Made by a program: the position numbers and the translations under genes. Below are positions 43,158 to 51,757 of a stretch of 64,000 nucleotides of DNA, piece after piece. The DNA is from Hymenobacter swuensis DY53 (GTDB lineage Bacteria; Bacteroidota; Bacteroidia; Cytophagales; Hymenobacteraceae): NCBI RefSeq assembly GCF_000576555.1, contig NZ_CP007145.1, positions 3,224,001 to 3,288,000 on the forward strand. Reading direction: 5' to 3'. The notes under the pieces were generated by a model. The model made no database searches. It worked only from the letters and a program-made list of their open reading frames with translations, and was not told the DNA's origin. Position 1 is the stretch's first letter. The number at the start of each line of letters is the position of its first letter.

Positions 43158-43209
43158 ATCAACCAACGAGGCCCTTTCCACTGCAGTGGAAAGGGCCTCG
43201 TTGGTTGAT
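43158..43209. terminator. 52-bp perfect palindrome, bidirectional terminator
   Basis: Both halves (26 bases each) are exact reverse complements with no loop, centred on CTGCAG at 43183/43184. It separates the converging DUF2911 and lipoprotein genes. Confidence 0.85.
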
Positions 43210-43224
43210 AGAAACCTTCTTCTA

Positions 43225-43995
43225 CTAGTAGCTTTTCAGGTGCTGGGTGAAGTTGAACTGTACCGGCCGCTCATCAAAGAACACGACTACGCGTAACTTA
43301 CGGGCAGCATCCAGGCGCGGGAAATAGAGTTGGCCCGTCATGCGCTGGCCCGGTTGCAGCGTATCATGCCGCAGGGCTACTGTTTCCAGGGTACGGGTGG
43401 TGCTGTACAGGTTGTCGGCGTTTTGCGCATGGGTTTCGCGCTGCTCATCGAAATATGCGTTGTCGGACTGGTGACGATACTCCCGTTCGGCAATCTGCTC
43501 GGCGGTTTCTTTTTTCTTGATGCTGGCCACATCCTCCACTGCGTGCGTGGCAAGCGTCAGTATTTCGAACCAGCTGACGTTTTCCGCTTTTTGGGCTTCC
43601 TTCGCCAACTTAGCCTTGAGTTGCGCCAGACGTAGCTCGGGGTCGGCGGCCAGTACGCGGGCCTCGAAGTACTGTGCAGGTGCCGCTACAGTGTCAGCCA
43701 GTGTGTCGGGCAGGGCCATGTAGTAGAAGGTTTCGGGCGAGATGCGGATCGGATGGTCGGAGTAGTTTTGGATGTCCGTTTCAAAAACCAGCTCCCGCTC
43801 CTCGGCCCGAATAAACCCTAGACGCACATATACGCTGTCGGGGTGGCTGAAGAAGCTGGTGGGGTGGCCGTTTACCCAGGGGCCATCGGGGCGGGTGGGG
43901 CTCACATTCAGAAAGGAGGTGGCACCGCAGGCAGTGAGAAACAGCACGGCAGCCAGGAGCAGCGCACGCGCAGCCAACGAAGTAAACGTAACCAT
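43225..43995 (-). CDS. Putative lipoprotein of unknown function
   Basis: A 256-residue protein with a lipobox: ALLLAAVLFLTACGATS, Cys23 being the likely lipidated residue. The central part is helical and charged (LRLAQLKAKLAKEAQKAEN); the ends look like beta structure. No family recognised. Likely held in the inner or outer membrane facing the periplasm. Confidence 0.7.
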   Translation of the reverse strand: MVTFTSLAARALLLAAVLFLTACGATSFLNVSPTRPDGPWVNGHPTSFFSHPDSVYVRLGFIRAEERELVFETDIQNYSDHPIRISPETFYYMALPDTLADTVAAPAQYFEARVLAADPELRLAQLKAKLAKEAQKAENVSWFEILTLATHAVEDVASIKKKETAEQIAEREYRHQSDNAYFDEQRETHAQNADNLYSTTRTLETVALRHDTLQPGQRMTGQLYFPRLDAARKLRVVVFFDERPVQFNFTQHLKSY

Positions 43996-44033
43996 CAGTA
44001 GGGAAGGAATAACGGGTAACCGAATACTAAAAA

Positions 44034-44058
44034 GGCCGGGCCGATCATCGACCCGGCC
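44034..44058 (-). terminator. Terminator of the DUF952 gene
   Basis: On the minus strand, GGCCGGG and CCCGGCC pair around an 11-base loop, followed by TTTTTAG. Confidence 0.75.
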
Positions 44059-44097
44059 CTGTATAGTGCCAAAAGCAAGAATAAAGCCGATTTCAGC

Positions 44098-44445
44098 TCA
44101 GCCCAACTCCGGGGGCAGTTGCGCGCTACCATCCGGCGCTACTGGGAAGGGCCAGCAGCGGCTTATGGAAGCCAGTGGAATGCGGCCGAATACATGCGGA
44201 AACCATGCCTGCCGCCCGGCAGCCCACTCCCGCTCTACCCGCACGCCTGCCGCTGCTAAGCCCTTTTCCGGCACTTCCAGCAGCACCGCATCGGGACTGT
44301 TCCGATAGTACAGCCGGGCCGTTTCCAGCACCTGGGCCAGCTCCGAAGCGTGAATGAAGCCCTCGGCCGTTAAATCGGCACTAGCGAAAAAGCCGGTGTC
44401 CTGGGCCTGCTGCCAGTCGGCCGGTTGGGCAATGCGGTAGAGCAT
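44098..44445 (-). CDS. DUF952 family protein
   Basis: A 115-residue protein: MLYRIAQPADWQQAQDTGFF, DLTAEGFIHASELAQVLETA and WFPHVFGRIPL are the DUF952 blocks. The ATG at 44445 was chosen to match them. The fold resembles ADP-ribosyltransferase-like small proteins; activity is unknown. Confidence 0.85.
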   Translation of the reverse strand: MLYRIAQPADWQQAQDTGFFASADLTAEGFIHASELAQVLETARLYYRNSPDAVLLEVPEKGLAAAGVRVEREWAAGRQAWFPHVFGRIPLASISRCWPFPVAPDGSAQLPPELG

Positions 44446-44539
44446 GTTAAAAATTGAGAAGCAAGGAGTGAGCAGTGAAAAGTAAAAGCCCGCGCATGAG
44501 CTTCTACTTTTCACCTTTTACTGCTGTTTCACTTCCGGT

Positions 44540-44926
44540 TTAGGCTTGCCACAGCTCCTGCTGCACGGCTTTACCTACGGTAAGCACAATGCGGGTGGGA
44601 TTGGGAATGAGGGTGATGCGGGCTTCTTTGCCGGGGTATTTTTCTGAGTCAACCCATACGCCTTCTTTGGGCGAAGGGGTCCCGCCGGTGCTGGAGGGCA
44701 GGTAGGCGGTGGGCAGCAGCACATCGGTATCGGAGTTCAGGTCGTTGTGGACTTTCTCCAGGGCCGCTTCCAGGAACGCGCCGTATTCGTCGTTGAAATC
44801 GTCTTCCAGGTCGTGCAGCTCCTCCTCTACTTCGTCGTAGCGGGTGTCGTCGTACGAAAGCTCGTGCAGAGTCTGTTTCTTCTCGATTAGCGCGGTAAGG
44901 GCGCGGTTGAGGTCCTCCTTGTTCAT
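44540..44926 (-). CDS. Conserved hypothetical acidic protein
   Basis: A 128-residue protein with a helical acidic N-terminal half (MNKEDLNRALTALIEKKQTL ... EEELHDLEDDFNDEYGAFLE) and a C-terminal beta half (ITLIPNPTRIVLTVGKAVQQ). No named family. The ATG at 44926 was preferred over 44956. Same strand as the DUF952 gene, 94 bases upstream of it. Confidence 0.65.
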   Translation of the reverse strand: MNKEDLNRALTALIEKKQTLHELSYDDTRYDEVEEELHDLEDDFNDEYGAFLEAALEKVHNDLNSDTDVLLPTAYLPSSTGGTPSPKEGVWVDSEKYPGKEARITLIPNPTRIVLTVGKAVQQELWQA

Positions 44927-45095
44927 AGCCACGGGCAATAAAATGGTGTGCCACAAAGGTGCGTAGGTTTCGGGAAAATCCCATGGCCGAGGCCGGGGCC
45001 TTGCCTAAGCCGACCACCAACTCGGCGCAGATTCGGGTATTCCCGTATTTTTACTCCCGTCAACTCATCCACCCGCCACCCAACTGCTTCCCGCC

Positions 45096-46229
45096 ATGGA
45101 AACCATGACTTCGCCGGCCGTGCAGGCCCACCCCGCCCACGACTTCCTGCCCCTCAACGGCACCGATTACCTAGAATTTTACGTGGGTAACGCCAAGCAG
45201 TCGGCTTACTACTACCAAGCCGCTTTTGGCTTCGAGCTAGTGGCCTACGCCGGCCCCGAAACCGGCCTGCGCGACCGGGCCAGCTATGTGCTCCAGCAGA
45301 ACAAAATCCGGCTGGTGCTCACCACCTCCCTCCTGCCCGATTCCGACATCACGCGCCACGTAGCTCAGCACGGCGACGGCGTGAAGGTAATGGCCCTGTG
45401 GGTAGACGACGCCCGCAAATCCTTCGAGGAAACCACCAAGCGCGGAGCCAAACCCGCCTTTGAGCCCTACACCATCGAGGATGAGCACGGCTCGGTGACA
45501 ATGGCCGGTATTTACACCTACGGCGAAACCATCCACACCTTCGTGGAGCGCCGCAACTACTCGGGGCCTTTCCTGCCCGGTTTCGTGGCAAAATCCAGCG
45601 GCATTCCGCAGGGCGCGCCCGTGGGCCTGCAGGTAGTGGACCACTGCGTGGGTAATGTAGGCTGGGGTGAGATGAACCAGTGGGTGAAGTTCTACGAGGA
45701 TGTGATGGGCTTCAAGCTGCTTATCACCTTCGACGACGACGACATCAGCACCGAGTATTCGGCCCTGATGAGTAAGGTGGTCAGCAACGGGAACGGCTTT
45801 GTGAAATTCCCCATCAACGAGCCCGCCGAAGGCAAGAAAAAGAGCCAGATTGAGGAGTACCTCGACTTCTACCACGCGCCCGGGGTGCAGCACATGGCCC
45901 TGGTCACCAACGATATCCGCACGACCGTCACGGAACTGCGCCGCCGCGGCGTAGAGTTCCTGCAGGTGCCCGCCACCTACTACGACGACCTGCTGGAGCG
46001 CGTGGGCCACATCGACGAGGATCTGGACAGCATCCGCGACCTGAACCTGCTGGTGGACCGCGACGAGGAAGGCTACCTGCTCCAGATTTTCACGAAGCCC
46101 GTGGAAGACCGGCCTACCGTATTCTACGAAATCATCCAGCGCAAGGGAGCCAAGAGCTTCGGCAAAGGTAACTTCAAGGCTCTGTTCGAGGCCATTGAGC
46201 GCGAGCAGGCGTTGCGCGGCAACCTGTAA
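45096..46229 (+). CDS. hppD: 4-Hydroxyphenylpyruvate dioxygenase
   Basis: A 377-residue Fe(II) enzyme converting 4-hydroxyphenylpyruvate to homogentisate in tyrosine degradation. Two vicinal-oxygen-chelate halves are visible. The iron ligands are His in VVDHCVGN, His in PGVQHMAL and Glu in PTVFYEIIQRKGAKSFGKGNF, the last followed by the C-terminal GNFKALFEAIE helix that closes the site. The start at METMTSPAVQAHP fits the family length. No homogentisate dioxygenase is adjacent. Confidence 0.96.
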   Translation: METMTSPAVQAHPAHDFLPLNGTDYLEFYVGNAKQSAYYYQAAFGFELVAYAGPETGLRDRASYVLQQNKIRLVLTTSLLPDSDITRHVAQHGDGVKVMALWVDDARKSFEETTKRGAKPAFEPYTIEDEHGSVTMAGIYTYGETIHTFVERRNYSGPFLPGFVAKSSGIPQGAPVGLQVVDHCVGNVGWGEMNQWVKFYEDVMGFKLLITFDDDDISTEYSALMSKVVSNGNGFVKFPINEPAEGKKKSQIEEYLDFYHAPGVQHMALVTNDIRTTVTELRRRGVEFLQVPATYYDDLLERVGHIDEDLDSIRDLNLLVDRDEEGYLLQIFTKPVEDRPTVFYEIIQRKGAKSFGKGNFKALFEAIEREQALRGNL

Positions 46230-46240
46230 GCCGCTGTCAT

Positions 46241-46436
46241 TGCGAGCAGGCCCGACGAAGCGCCCGAAGGACAGCGCAGCTAATCCGTCCTTCACGCAGT
46301 CAGAAGTTCAGACTCGCTCAAAAGCCCCTGACGTCAGATCCAGTCGTCAGGGGCTTTTCATTTTCCAGGGCTTTGGGAAATAAAAAGGACAGATTAGCTG
46401 CGCTGTCCTTCGGGCGCTTCGCTGTACCTCCTCGCA
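46241..46436. repeat. 52-base inverted repeat flanking the hppD terminator
   Basis: Arms 46241-46292 and 46385-46436 match as reverse complements at 46 of 52 positions. The inner part (GAAGCGCCCGAAGGACAGCG) is identical. The 92-base centre contains the hppD terminator. Probably two facing copies of a dispersed palindromic element. Confidence 0.75.
46320..46358 (+). terminator. Terminator of hppD
   Basis: A 14-bp stem AAAAGCCCCTGACG with its complement at 46345-46358, followed by CATTTT. Confidence 0.85.
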
Positions 46437-46506
46437 ATAACGGAAAAACCTCTTTTCTTTACTCCCGTTCTCTGAACCAGTTCAATCCCCCCAAAGCACC
46501 TACTCT

Positions 46507-48243
46507 ATGGCCCTCACGCCCACCATTCAGGACAAAATCAATACCTGGCTCACCGATAGCTACGACGCCCACACGCACGCCGAAATCCGGCAGCTGCAGG
46601 CCGAAAACCAGGAGGATTTTCTGTCGGACGCTTTTTACCGCAACCTGGAGTTTGGCACCGGCGGTCTGCGCGGCATTATGGGCGCGGGTTCTAACCGCAT
46701 GAACCGCTACACATTGGGCATGGCCACCCAGGGCCTGAGCAACTACCTGTTGCAGTCGTTTCCAGGCCAGGAAATCAAGGTGGCTATTGCCCACGATTCG
46801 CGCAACAACAGCGCCGAGTTTGCCCGCATTGCGGCCGATATTTTCTCGGCCAACGGCATCACGGTGTACTTGTTTGAGGCCCTGCGGCCTACGCCGGAGC
46901 TGTCGTTTGCCATCCGGGAGCTGGGCTGCCAGAGCGGCTGCGTAGTCACAGCCTCGCACAACCCCAAGGAGTACAACGGTTTCAAGGTGTACTGGAACGA
47001 CGGCGCGCAGGTAGTGGCCCCGCACGATAAAAATATTATTCGCGAGGTAGAAGCCATTCACTCGGTCAGCGACGTGAAGTTTCAGGCCGATACCAGCCGG
47101 ATTCACGCCCTCGGCTCCGACCTCGACGCGGCCTACCTAGCCCGGGTAAAGCAGCTCAGCATCAACCCTACCGCCATCCAGCGCCAGCATGATCTGAAAA
47201 TTGTGTACACGCCGCTGCACGGCACAGGCATCACGCTGGTGCCCCAGGCGCTGGCGCAGTTAGGTTTCACTAACGTGAGCATCGTGGAAGCCCAGTCTAC
47301 GCCTGATGGCAATTTCCCCACGGTACAGTCGCCGAATCCGGAGGAGAAAGTTGCCATGCAAATGGCCCTCGACCAGGCCAAAGCCCTCGACGCCGATTTG
47401 GTGCTAGCCACCGACCCTGATGCTGACCGCGTGGGTATTGCCGTAAAAAACAACCACGGCGACTGGGTGCTGGTAAACGGCAACCAGACGGCGGCGCTGC
47501 TGACGCATTACCTGCTCTCAGCCCGCAAACAGGCCGGCAAGATGACGCCCCAGGACTTCATCGTGTACACCATTGTAACCAGCGACGTGCTCGGCGATAT
47601 TGCCCGCCACCACGACGTGACAGCCTACCAGACGCTGACCGGCTTCAAGTACATTGCCGGCATCATCCGCGACCTGGAAGGTCAGCAGCAGTACATCGGG
47701 GGCGGCGAGGAAAGCTACGGCTACATGATTGGTGACTTTGTGCGTGACAAAGATGCCGTATCGGCCTGCGCCCTACTGGCCGAAATGGCCGCCGCCGCCA
47801 AGCACCAGGGCCGCACGCTCTACCAGGAAATGGTGCAGATGTACCTGACCTACGGCTTCTATAAGGAGCACCTGATTTCGCTCACCAAAAAAGGCCAGCG
47901 CGGGGCCGAGGAAATTCAGGAAATGATGGCCGAGCTGCGCGCCAACCCACCCCGCACCATTGCCGGCCTGCCCGTGGTGGAGCTGCGCGACTACAAAACC
48001 GGCCGCATCCGCGACCTGCGCACCAACCTCGAAACCGAAACCGGCCTAGAAAGCTCCAATGTGCTCCAGTTCATTCTGGAAGATGGCAGCAAAATCTCGG
48101 CCCGCCCCAGCGGCACCGAGCCCAAAATCAAGTTCTACTTCAGCGTGCGGCAGCCCCTCAAATCGGCCGTGGACTTCGACCTGGCCGACAAGCTGGCCGG
48201 CGAAAAAATCCAGCGCATCATTGAGGATATGCAGTTGAAATAG
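46507..48243 (+). CDS. Phosphohexomutase (phosphoglucomutase/phosphomannomutase family)
   Basis: A 578-residue alpha-D-phosphohexomutase. TASHNPKEYNGFKVYW holds the phosphoserine, ATDPDADRVGIAV the magnesium site, GGGEESYGYM the sugar-binding loop and ARPSGTEPKIKFYFSV the phosphate-binding loop. Length fits the PgcA/PGM2-like group, which interconverts glucose-1- and -6-phosphate. A diverged copy of its last 34 codons lies 1.4 kb downstream. Confidence 0.94.
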   Translation: MALTPTIQDKINTWLTDSYDAHTHAEIRQLQAENQEDFLSDAFYRNLEFGTGGLRGIMGAGSNRMNRYTLGMATQGLSNYLLQSFPGQEIKVAIAHDSRNNSAEFARIAADIFSANGITVYLFEALRPTPELSFAIRELGCQSGCVVTASHNPKEYNGFKVYWNDGAQVVAPHDKNIIREVEAIHSVSDVKFQADTSRIHALGSDLDAAYLARVKQLSINPTAIQRQHDLKIVYTPLHGTGITLVPQALAQLGFTNVSIVEAQSTPDGNFPTVQSPNPEEKVAMQMALDQAKALDADLVLATDPDADRVGIAVKNNHGDWVLVNGNQTAALLTHYLLSARKQAGKMTPQDFIVYTIVTSDVLGDIARHHDVTAYQTLTGFKYIAGIIRDLEGQQQYIGGGEESYGYMIGDFVRDKDAVSACALLAEMAAAAKHQGRTLYQEMVQMYLTYGFYKEHLISLTKKGQRGAEEIQEMMAELRANPPRTIAGLPVVELRDYKTGRIRDLRTNLETETGLESSNVLQFILEDGSKISARPSGTEPKIKFYFSVRQPLKSAVDFDLADKLAGEKIQRIIEDMQLK

Positions 48244-48259
48244 TCTTTCTGATTTGTGA

Positions 48260-48310
48260 GTAACCGCAGAGAAGCCGGAACGGCATCAGTTCCGGCTTCT
48301 CTGCGGTTAC
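48260..48310 (+). terminator. Terminator after the phosphohexomutase gene
   Basis: A perfect 22-bp stem (arms 48260-48281 and 48289-48310, loop of 7). The flanking A/T pair adds one more. Confidence 0.8.
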
Positions 48311-48543
48311 TGCCAATTGGTACGCCCTTTATTTGCTCTACAAGAAGACCGTAGCTACCTGTTCTGATCGGTCGGATGGACTATCTATCGGCAATACGCT
48401 GCTCAGGCAACCGCAAGGCCGGTAATACTTTGATATAGCTCAGTGCAAACCGTAATATTGCATCGGTCAGCAGCATACACATTCGGTCAATCCCGCTGCA
48501 CGCTGCTTGTTTTATCTACTCTTTTCCTGATTACTATCACCTC
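48311..48543. other. Spacer upstream of the outer-membrane protein gene
   Basis: No gene seen. GC content falls compared with the flanks; the promoter of the downstream gene is expected here but no full TAnnTTTG box was found. Confidence 0.4.
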
Positions 48544-49659
48544 ATGCGAGCTGTCTATCTTCTTCCTTTATTGACACTATTTGCGGGTACTGTAGCAGCT
48601 CAAAAAACATCGAATGATTTCGTGATTACATCATCCGGAGATACTTTGCGCGGGCAAACGGTCTTCAGCAAGCGCCTCCAGCAAATTCAACTCCGGCAGC
48701 CGAACCAGCCAGTTCAGACGTTCAGTGCCTCTCAGGCGGCCGCTTACGGTGATGAAACTGGGCCAATCCGAGTGAGCAAGAGGGTAGACCACCAAGCTAA
48801 CCCGAAATTTCTGACGCCTCTGTTGAATGGTCCGGTGTCGCTGTACTCGGGTGAAAACGCGGAAGGCGAGTTACGGTTTTTCTTACAGCCGCAGGACTCT
48901 GCTTACGTAATTGAAATTCAGCCACGAACCCCACGGCTGGCTTATCTGCGGGTGATGCCTGGCTGCGAAAAACTGGATTTTTCTAACTTTGGCATCGAGA
49001 GCCTTTACCGCTACAACACGGGTAGCCTGCAACACTTAGTACAAACCTACAATGCCTGCCGGTATCCGCAACAGGCCAGTAGCTCTCCGGTTACGATAGG
49101 CGGATATCGCACGCAATTTGGAGTGAAAGCAGGAGCGAATATTACTCGTTTCACCGAACAAAGTGTCATATTAGGGAAGCAGGAGTCCCTGCTTAGCTAC
49201 CAAGCCGGACTATATCTGTGGATTAGCTCCAAACGAGCTTGGGGTTTGCAAACGGAAGTAACATACGCAAAAATTAAAAGTGGCTATGAGCCGGTAAACG
49301 TCTACAATGGTTACGCAACGTATACTACCACTCGCGCCATAGAAATCGATTACGCCCAGATTCAGATACCATTGCTCTTACGGTATACTTTGCCCGGAAT
49401 TAACTGGCGGCCTTACATCAGCGTGGGTCCTTCCTATTCCTTTAACTTCAATCGTAAGTCGGCAGAAGTATTTCAGGATTCTGATAAGGCCTCTCCTGTA
49501 CGCAAACCAATCAACATACCTATCACCAACAACATAGGCACAGCAGCAGGGATAGGCTTACTGCTTCCAAAACCCAAATTGTCGATAGAGGGTCGGGTGG
49601 ACTATACGTTTGATCCAATTCGGGTTGCGTTGCGCCTTGACGTTGGCCTGGCATTTTAG
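48544..49659 (+). CDS. Outer-membrane beta-barrel protein (porin-family, PorT-like)
   Basis: A 371-residue protein with a signal peptide (MRAVYLLPLLTLFAGTVAAQ). The N-terminal half (about 25-160) resembles a periplasmic domain; the C-terminal half (about 185-371) alternates hydrophobic residues in strands and ends with RVALRLDVGLAF, typical of a barrel with a terminal aromatic. No specific function. It is more AT-rich than the genes around it and sits between the phosphohexomutase and a degenerate copy of that gene's tail, which suggests that it arrived by insertion or replacement. Confidence 0.75.
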   Translation: MRAVYLLPLLTLFAGTVAAQKTSNDFVITSSGDTLRGQTVFSKRLQQIQLRQPNQPVQTFSASQAAAYGDETGPIRVSKRVDHQANPKFLTPLLNGPVSLYSGENAEGELRFFLQPQDSAYVIEIQPRTPRLAYLRVMPGCEKLDFSNFGIESLYRYNTGSLQHLVQTYNACRYPQQASSSPVTIGGYRTQFGVKAGANITRFTEQSVILGKQESLLSYQAGLYLWISSKRAWGLQTEVTYAKIKSGYEPVNVYNGYATYTTTRAIEIDYAQIQIPLLLRYTLPGINWRPYISVGPSYSFNFNRKSAEVFQDSDKASPVRKPINIPITNNIGTAAGIGLLLPKPKLSIEGRVDYTFDPIRVALRLDVGLAF

Positions 49660-49668
49660 GGTTACCAA

Positions 49669-49770
49669 TAGTTTCAGCCTAGCATACATAAGTTCTTGAA
49701 GTGTTCTGTAAACTTTAACCTGGCCGACAAGAAAACCCAGCGCATCATTAAGGATATGCAGCTGAAGTAA
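49669..49770 (+). pseudogene. Degenerate copy of the phosphohexomutase 3' end
   Basis: In one frame, FQPSIHKFLKCSVNFNLADK then KTQRIIKDMQLK and TAA align with the true enzyme's FYFSVRQPLKSAVDFDLADK ... KIQRIIEDMQLK and stop, with a four-codon deletion. No start or upstream part remains. The likeness is too long and too close to the real stop to be chance. Its own terminator follows at 49789. Confidence 0.85.
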
Positions 49771-49788
49771 ACTTTGGGGTTTATAAAT

Positions 49789-49829
49789 ACTACAAAAGCC
49801 GCCGCAACAGTTGCAGCGGCTTTTGTAGT
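49789..49829 (+). terminator. Terminator after the duplicated gene tail
   Basis: A 14-bp outer stem ACTACAAAAGCCGC with an inner GCAAC/GTTGC pair, followed by T. It may now terminate the outer-membrane protein mRNA. Confidence 0.82.
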
Positions 49830-49881
49830 TTTAGGCAAACCGTTTCGGCTGGTGTACCAGCAAACACATTTGTAGTTCTAA

Positions 49882-50412
49882 ATGGCCTCTATTTCAGCAC
49901 GCAGCTACGACGGGAAAGTTAAGTACCTGTTTTCTCCCGCCGCCCGGATTGTCGGCTATGTACTCGTTGGGTTTGGATTACTCGCCTTCCTGCAAACCAT
50001 GTCCAGTTTCTTCTCGGATGGCATAACCTTCATCCAGCTGCTATCGGGTCCTGCCTGTCTGCTGGTTGGCTACGTTATGCTGTCAAGCTATGAAGGCATA
50101 ACCCTGGATGCGCAAACTCGCCGTTATCGAACCTATAACTGGCTGCTTGGCTTCCGTCAGGGAGAATGGGTTCATTTGCCTGCTGTTATGCGGGTTTCAG
50201 TTGCCCCGTTCAATGCTGCATATACCCTGCATGACTCAATTGCGCCAAGCATAAAGGTGCAGCAACATGGCTTGTACCGCGTACTACTCAGCGTCGAAAA
50301 TTCTCGTATCGGTATCATTGCAGTCGTTGATAAGCAGGAGTCTGCTCTGCAGAAGGCAGCTGTACTACGTGACATATTCGGTGTTGAAATGGTATCGACT
50401 CTCAAGACCTGA
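49882..50412 (+). CDS. Hypothetical membrane protein
   Basis: A 176-residue protein with two transmembrane segments (about residues 22-42 and 50-68) followed by a soluble, PH-like beta domain (GITLDAQTRRYRTYNWLLGF). No family recognised. A similar layout (two TM helices then a beta domain) is seen in the hypothetical protein at 27905-28555, though the sequences are not alike. Confidence 0.6.
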   Translation: MASISARSYDGKVKYLFSPAARIVGYVLVGFGLLAFLQTMSSFFSDGITFIQLLSGPACLLVGYVMLSSYEGITLDAQTRRYRTYNWLLGFRQGEWVHLPAVMRVSVAPFNAAYTLHDSIAPSIKVQQHGLYRVLLSVENSRIGIIAVVDKQESALQKAAVLRDIFGVEMVSTLKT

Positions 50413-50456
50413 AACGGGGTGATAGACGCGGAATAATTATACGTGCTTAGATACCA

Positions 50457-51533
50457 CTAAAACACAAAGTTGAACGAGGCCTGCCCCAGCAGCCCGCGCA
50501 GGTCGCGGCTGTGGCTGTTCAGAGGCACAAAGTAGCTGGCCTTGGTATCGAGCAGAACATGGCGGGTTTTGAGCAGTTCTATTCCCAGGCCCAGGTTCAG
50601 ATTGGGGATGAACTCGTTCTTCTGGTCGTCGTTGCGGTTCAGGATGAAGCCGCCCACCTGGTAGCTGGTGTACAGGTTGAGGTAGCGGCGGCGGCCCCGC
50701 CCGAAGTTGCGTGGGTAGAAATCCTGCCCGAAGTTGATGACGAACAGCTCATTCACGAAAGCTGAGTCCGACTTGGTGGTGGTGGTAGGCTTGTACACGC
50801 CTAGGTTGAAGTAGCTCTTGCCTCGCGTAAACAGATACTTGATAGCGTAGCCCTGGTAAGCCGGGCTGGTCAGGCCGACTTTGGGGTTATCCAGCCGCAG
50901 GTAGCCGTACTCTACGCCCGGCATGTTCACGAAGCTCACGCGCCGGTTGCCCGTAGGGAAGCTGATTTCATCGAACAGTCGCAGTGTTACGTAGGCCTGA
51001 CCTTGGTGGCTAGTTAGCTGCTGCTGCTGCTGCCGGAGTTGCTGCAATCTGGTTTCATGGCGGGCTACTTCCTCTTGCGCGTCTTGTCGCTCCTCTTTAG
51101 TGAGCTTAGCCTCCCGCAGGCGCTCTTCACTCCGAGTGAGTTGCGCTACTTCAGCTTGTTCCTGGGTGCGCAATTCCTGCAGGCGAGGGGCCAGGTTGCG
51201 GGCGTTGAGGTTGTTTTCCAGCACGTAGCCCAGCGTGGCGGTCAAAGAATCCAGCCGGGGCAGCTCGCGGGTGGGCAGGCTGAACTCGGCGGTGAGCTGC
51301 TCGGGGGTCTCTTCTTGCTTCTGCACCCGCGCCGCCCGGCTCCGGATAAAGCTGGTCAGGGCCACCCGCGCCTCAGCGTACTTCGTGACGCCCACGCTCA
51401 GCCGCTTCTGGGTTTCGTAAGATTCCTGGTCGTCGGTGGTTTGGGCCGTGGCCGCCGTGGCAGTGCTGAGCAACAGGAGTGGCAGCAGCAGGAAGCGGCC
51501 GAGGGAGGAGGTAAAGTTGGTGCAGTGTAGCAT
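50457..51533 (-). CDS. Exported protein with coiled coil and possible outer-membrane barrel
   Basis: A 358-residue protein. The start at 51533 gives a signal peptide (LGRFLLLPLLLLSTATAATAQ). Residues about 100-175 are a Glu/Gln/Arg-rich coiled coil (LRTQEQAEVAQLTRSEERLR ... ETRLQQLRQQQQQL); the remainder alternates strands and ends in FNFVF, typical of an outer-membrane barrel. No family recognised. It converges on the small membrane gene. Confidence 0.65.
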   Translation of the reverse strand: MLHCTNFTSSLGRFLLLPLLLLSTATAATAQTTDDQESYETQKRLSVGVTKYAEARVALTSFIRSRAARVQKQEETPEQLTAEFSLPTRELPRLDSLTATLGYVLENNLNARNLAPRLQELRTQEQAEVAQLTRSEERLREAKLTKEERQDAQEEVARHETRLQQLRQQQQQLTSHQGQAYVTLRLFDEISFPTGNRRVSFVNMPGVEYGYLRLDNPKVGLTSPAYQGYAIKYLFTRGKSYFNLGVYKPTTTTKSDSAFVNELFVINFGQDFYPRNFGRGRRRYLNLYTSYQVGGFILNRNDDQKNEFIPNLNLGLGIELLKTRHVLLDTKASYFVPLNSHSRDLRGLLGQASFNFVF

Positions 51534-51757
51534 GTGCGTGTGCCCTGCCAAGTAGCAGAAGGCGGACGCAAGGTGAACTACATCAGCAAAGAACTATATG
51601 CCAAAGTTGTCCTTATCCAGACTTTCTGCAAAGGACAACACACGATGAAATTTTGCTAAATACAGGCTTTATCCGGTTTTTCGCTGCATTTCAGGTCTTT
51701 TTGATTCGGACTTTTACCGCGTCTACACTGATCAGCAAGATGCCCTGAGAAGCGCTG

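Noticed and set aside
46373..46702. 109-codon plus-strand frame overlapping the phosphohexomutase start
   Set aside because: It is formed by the repeat arm at 46385-46436 and an alternative frame of the enzyme gene.
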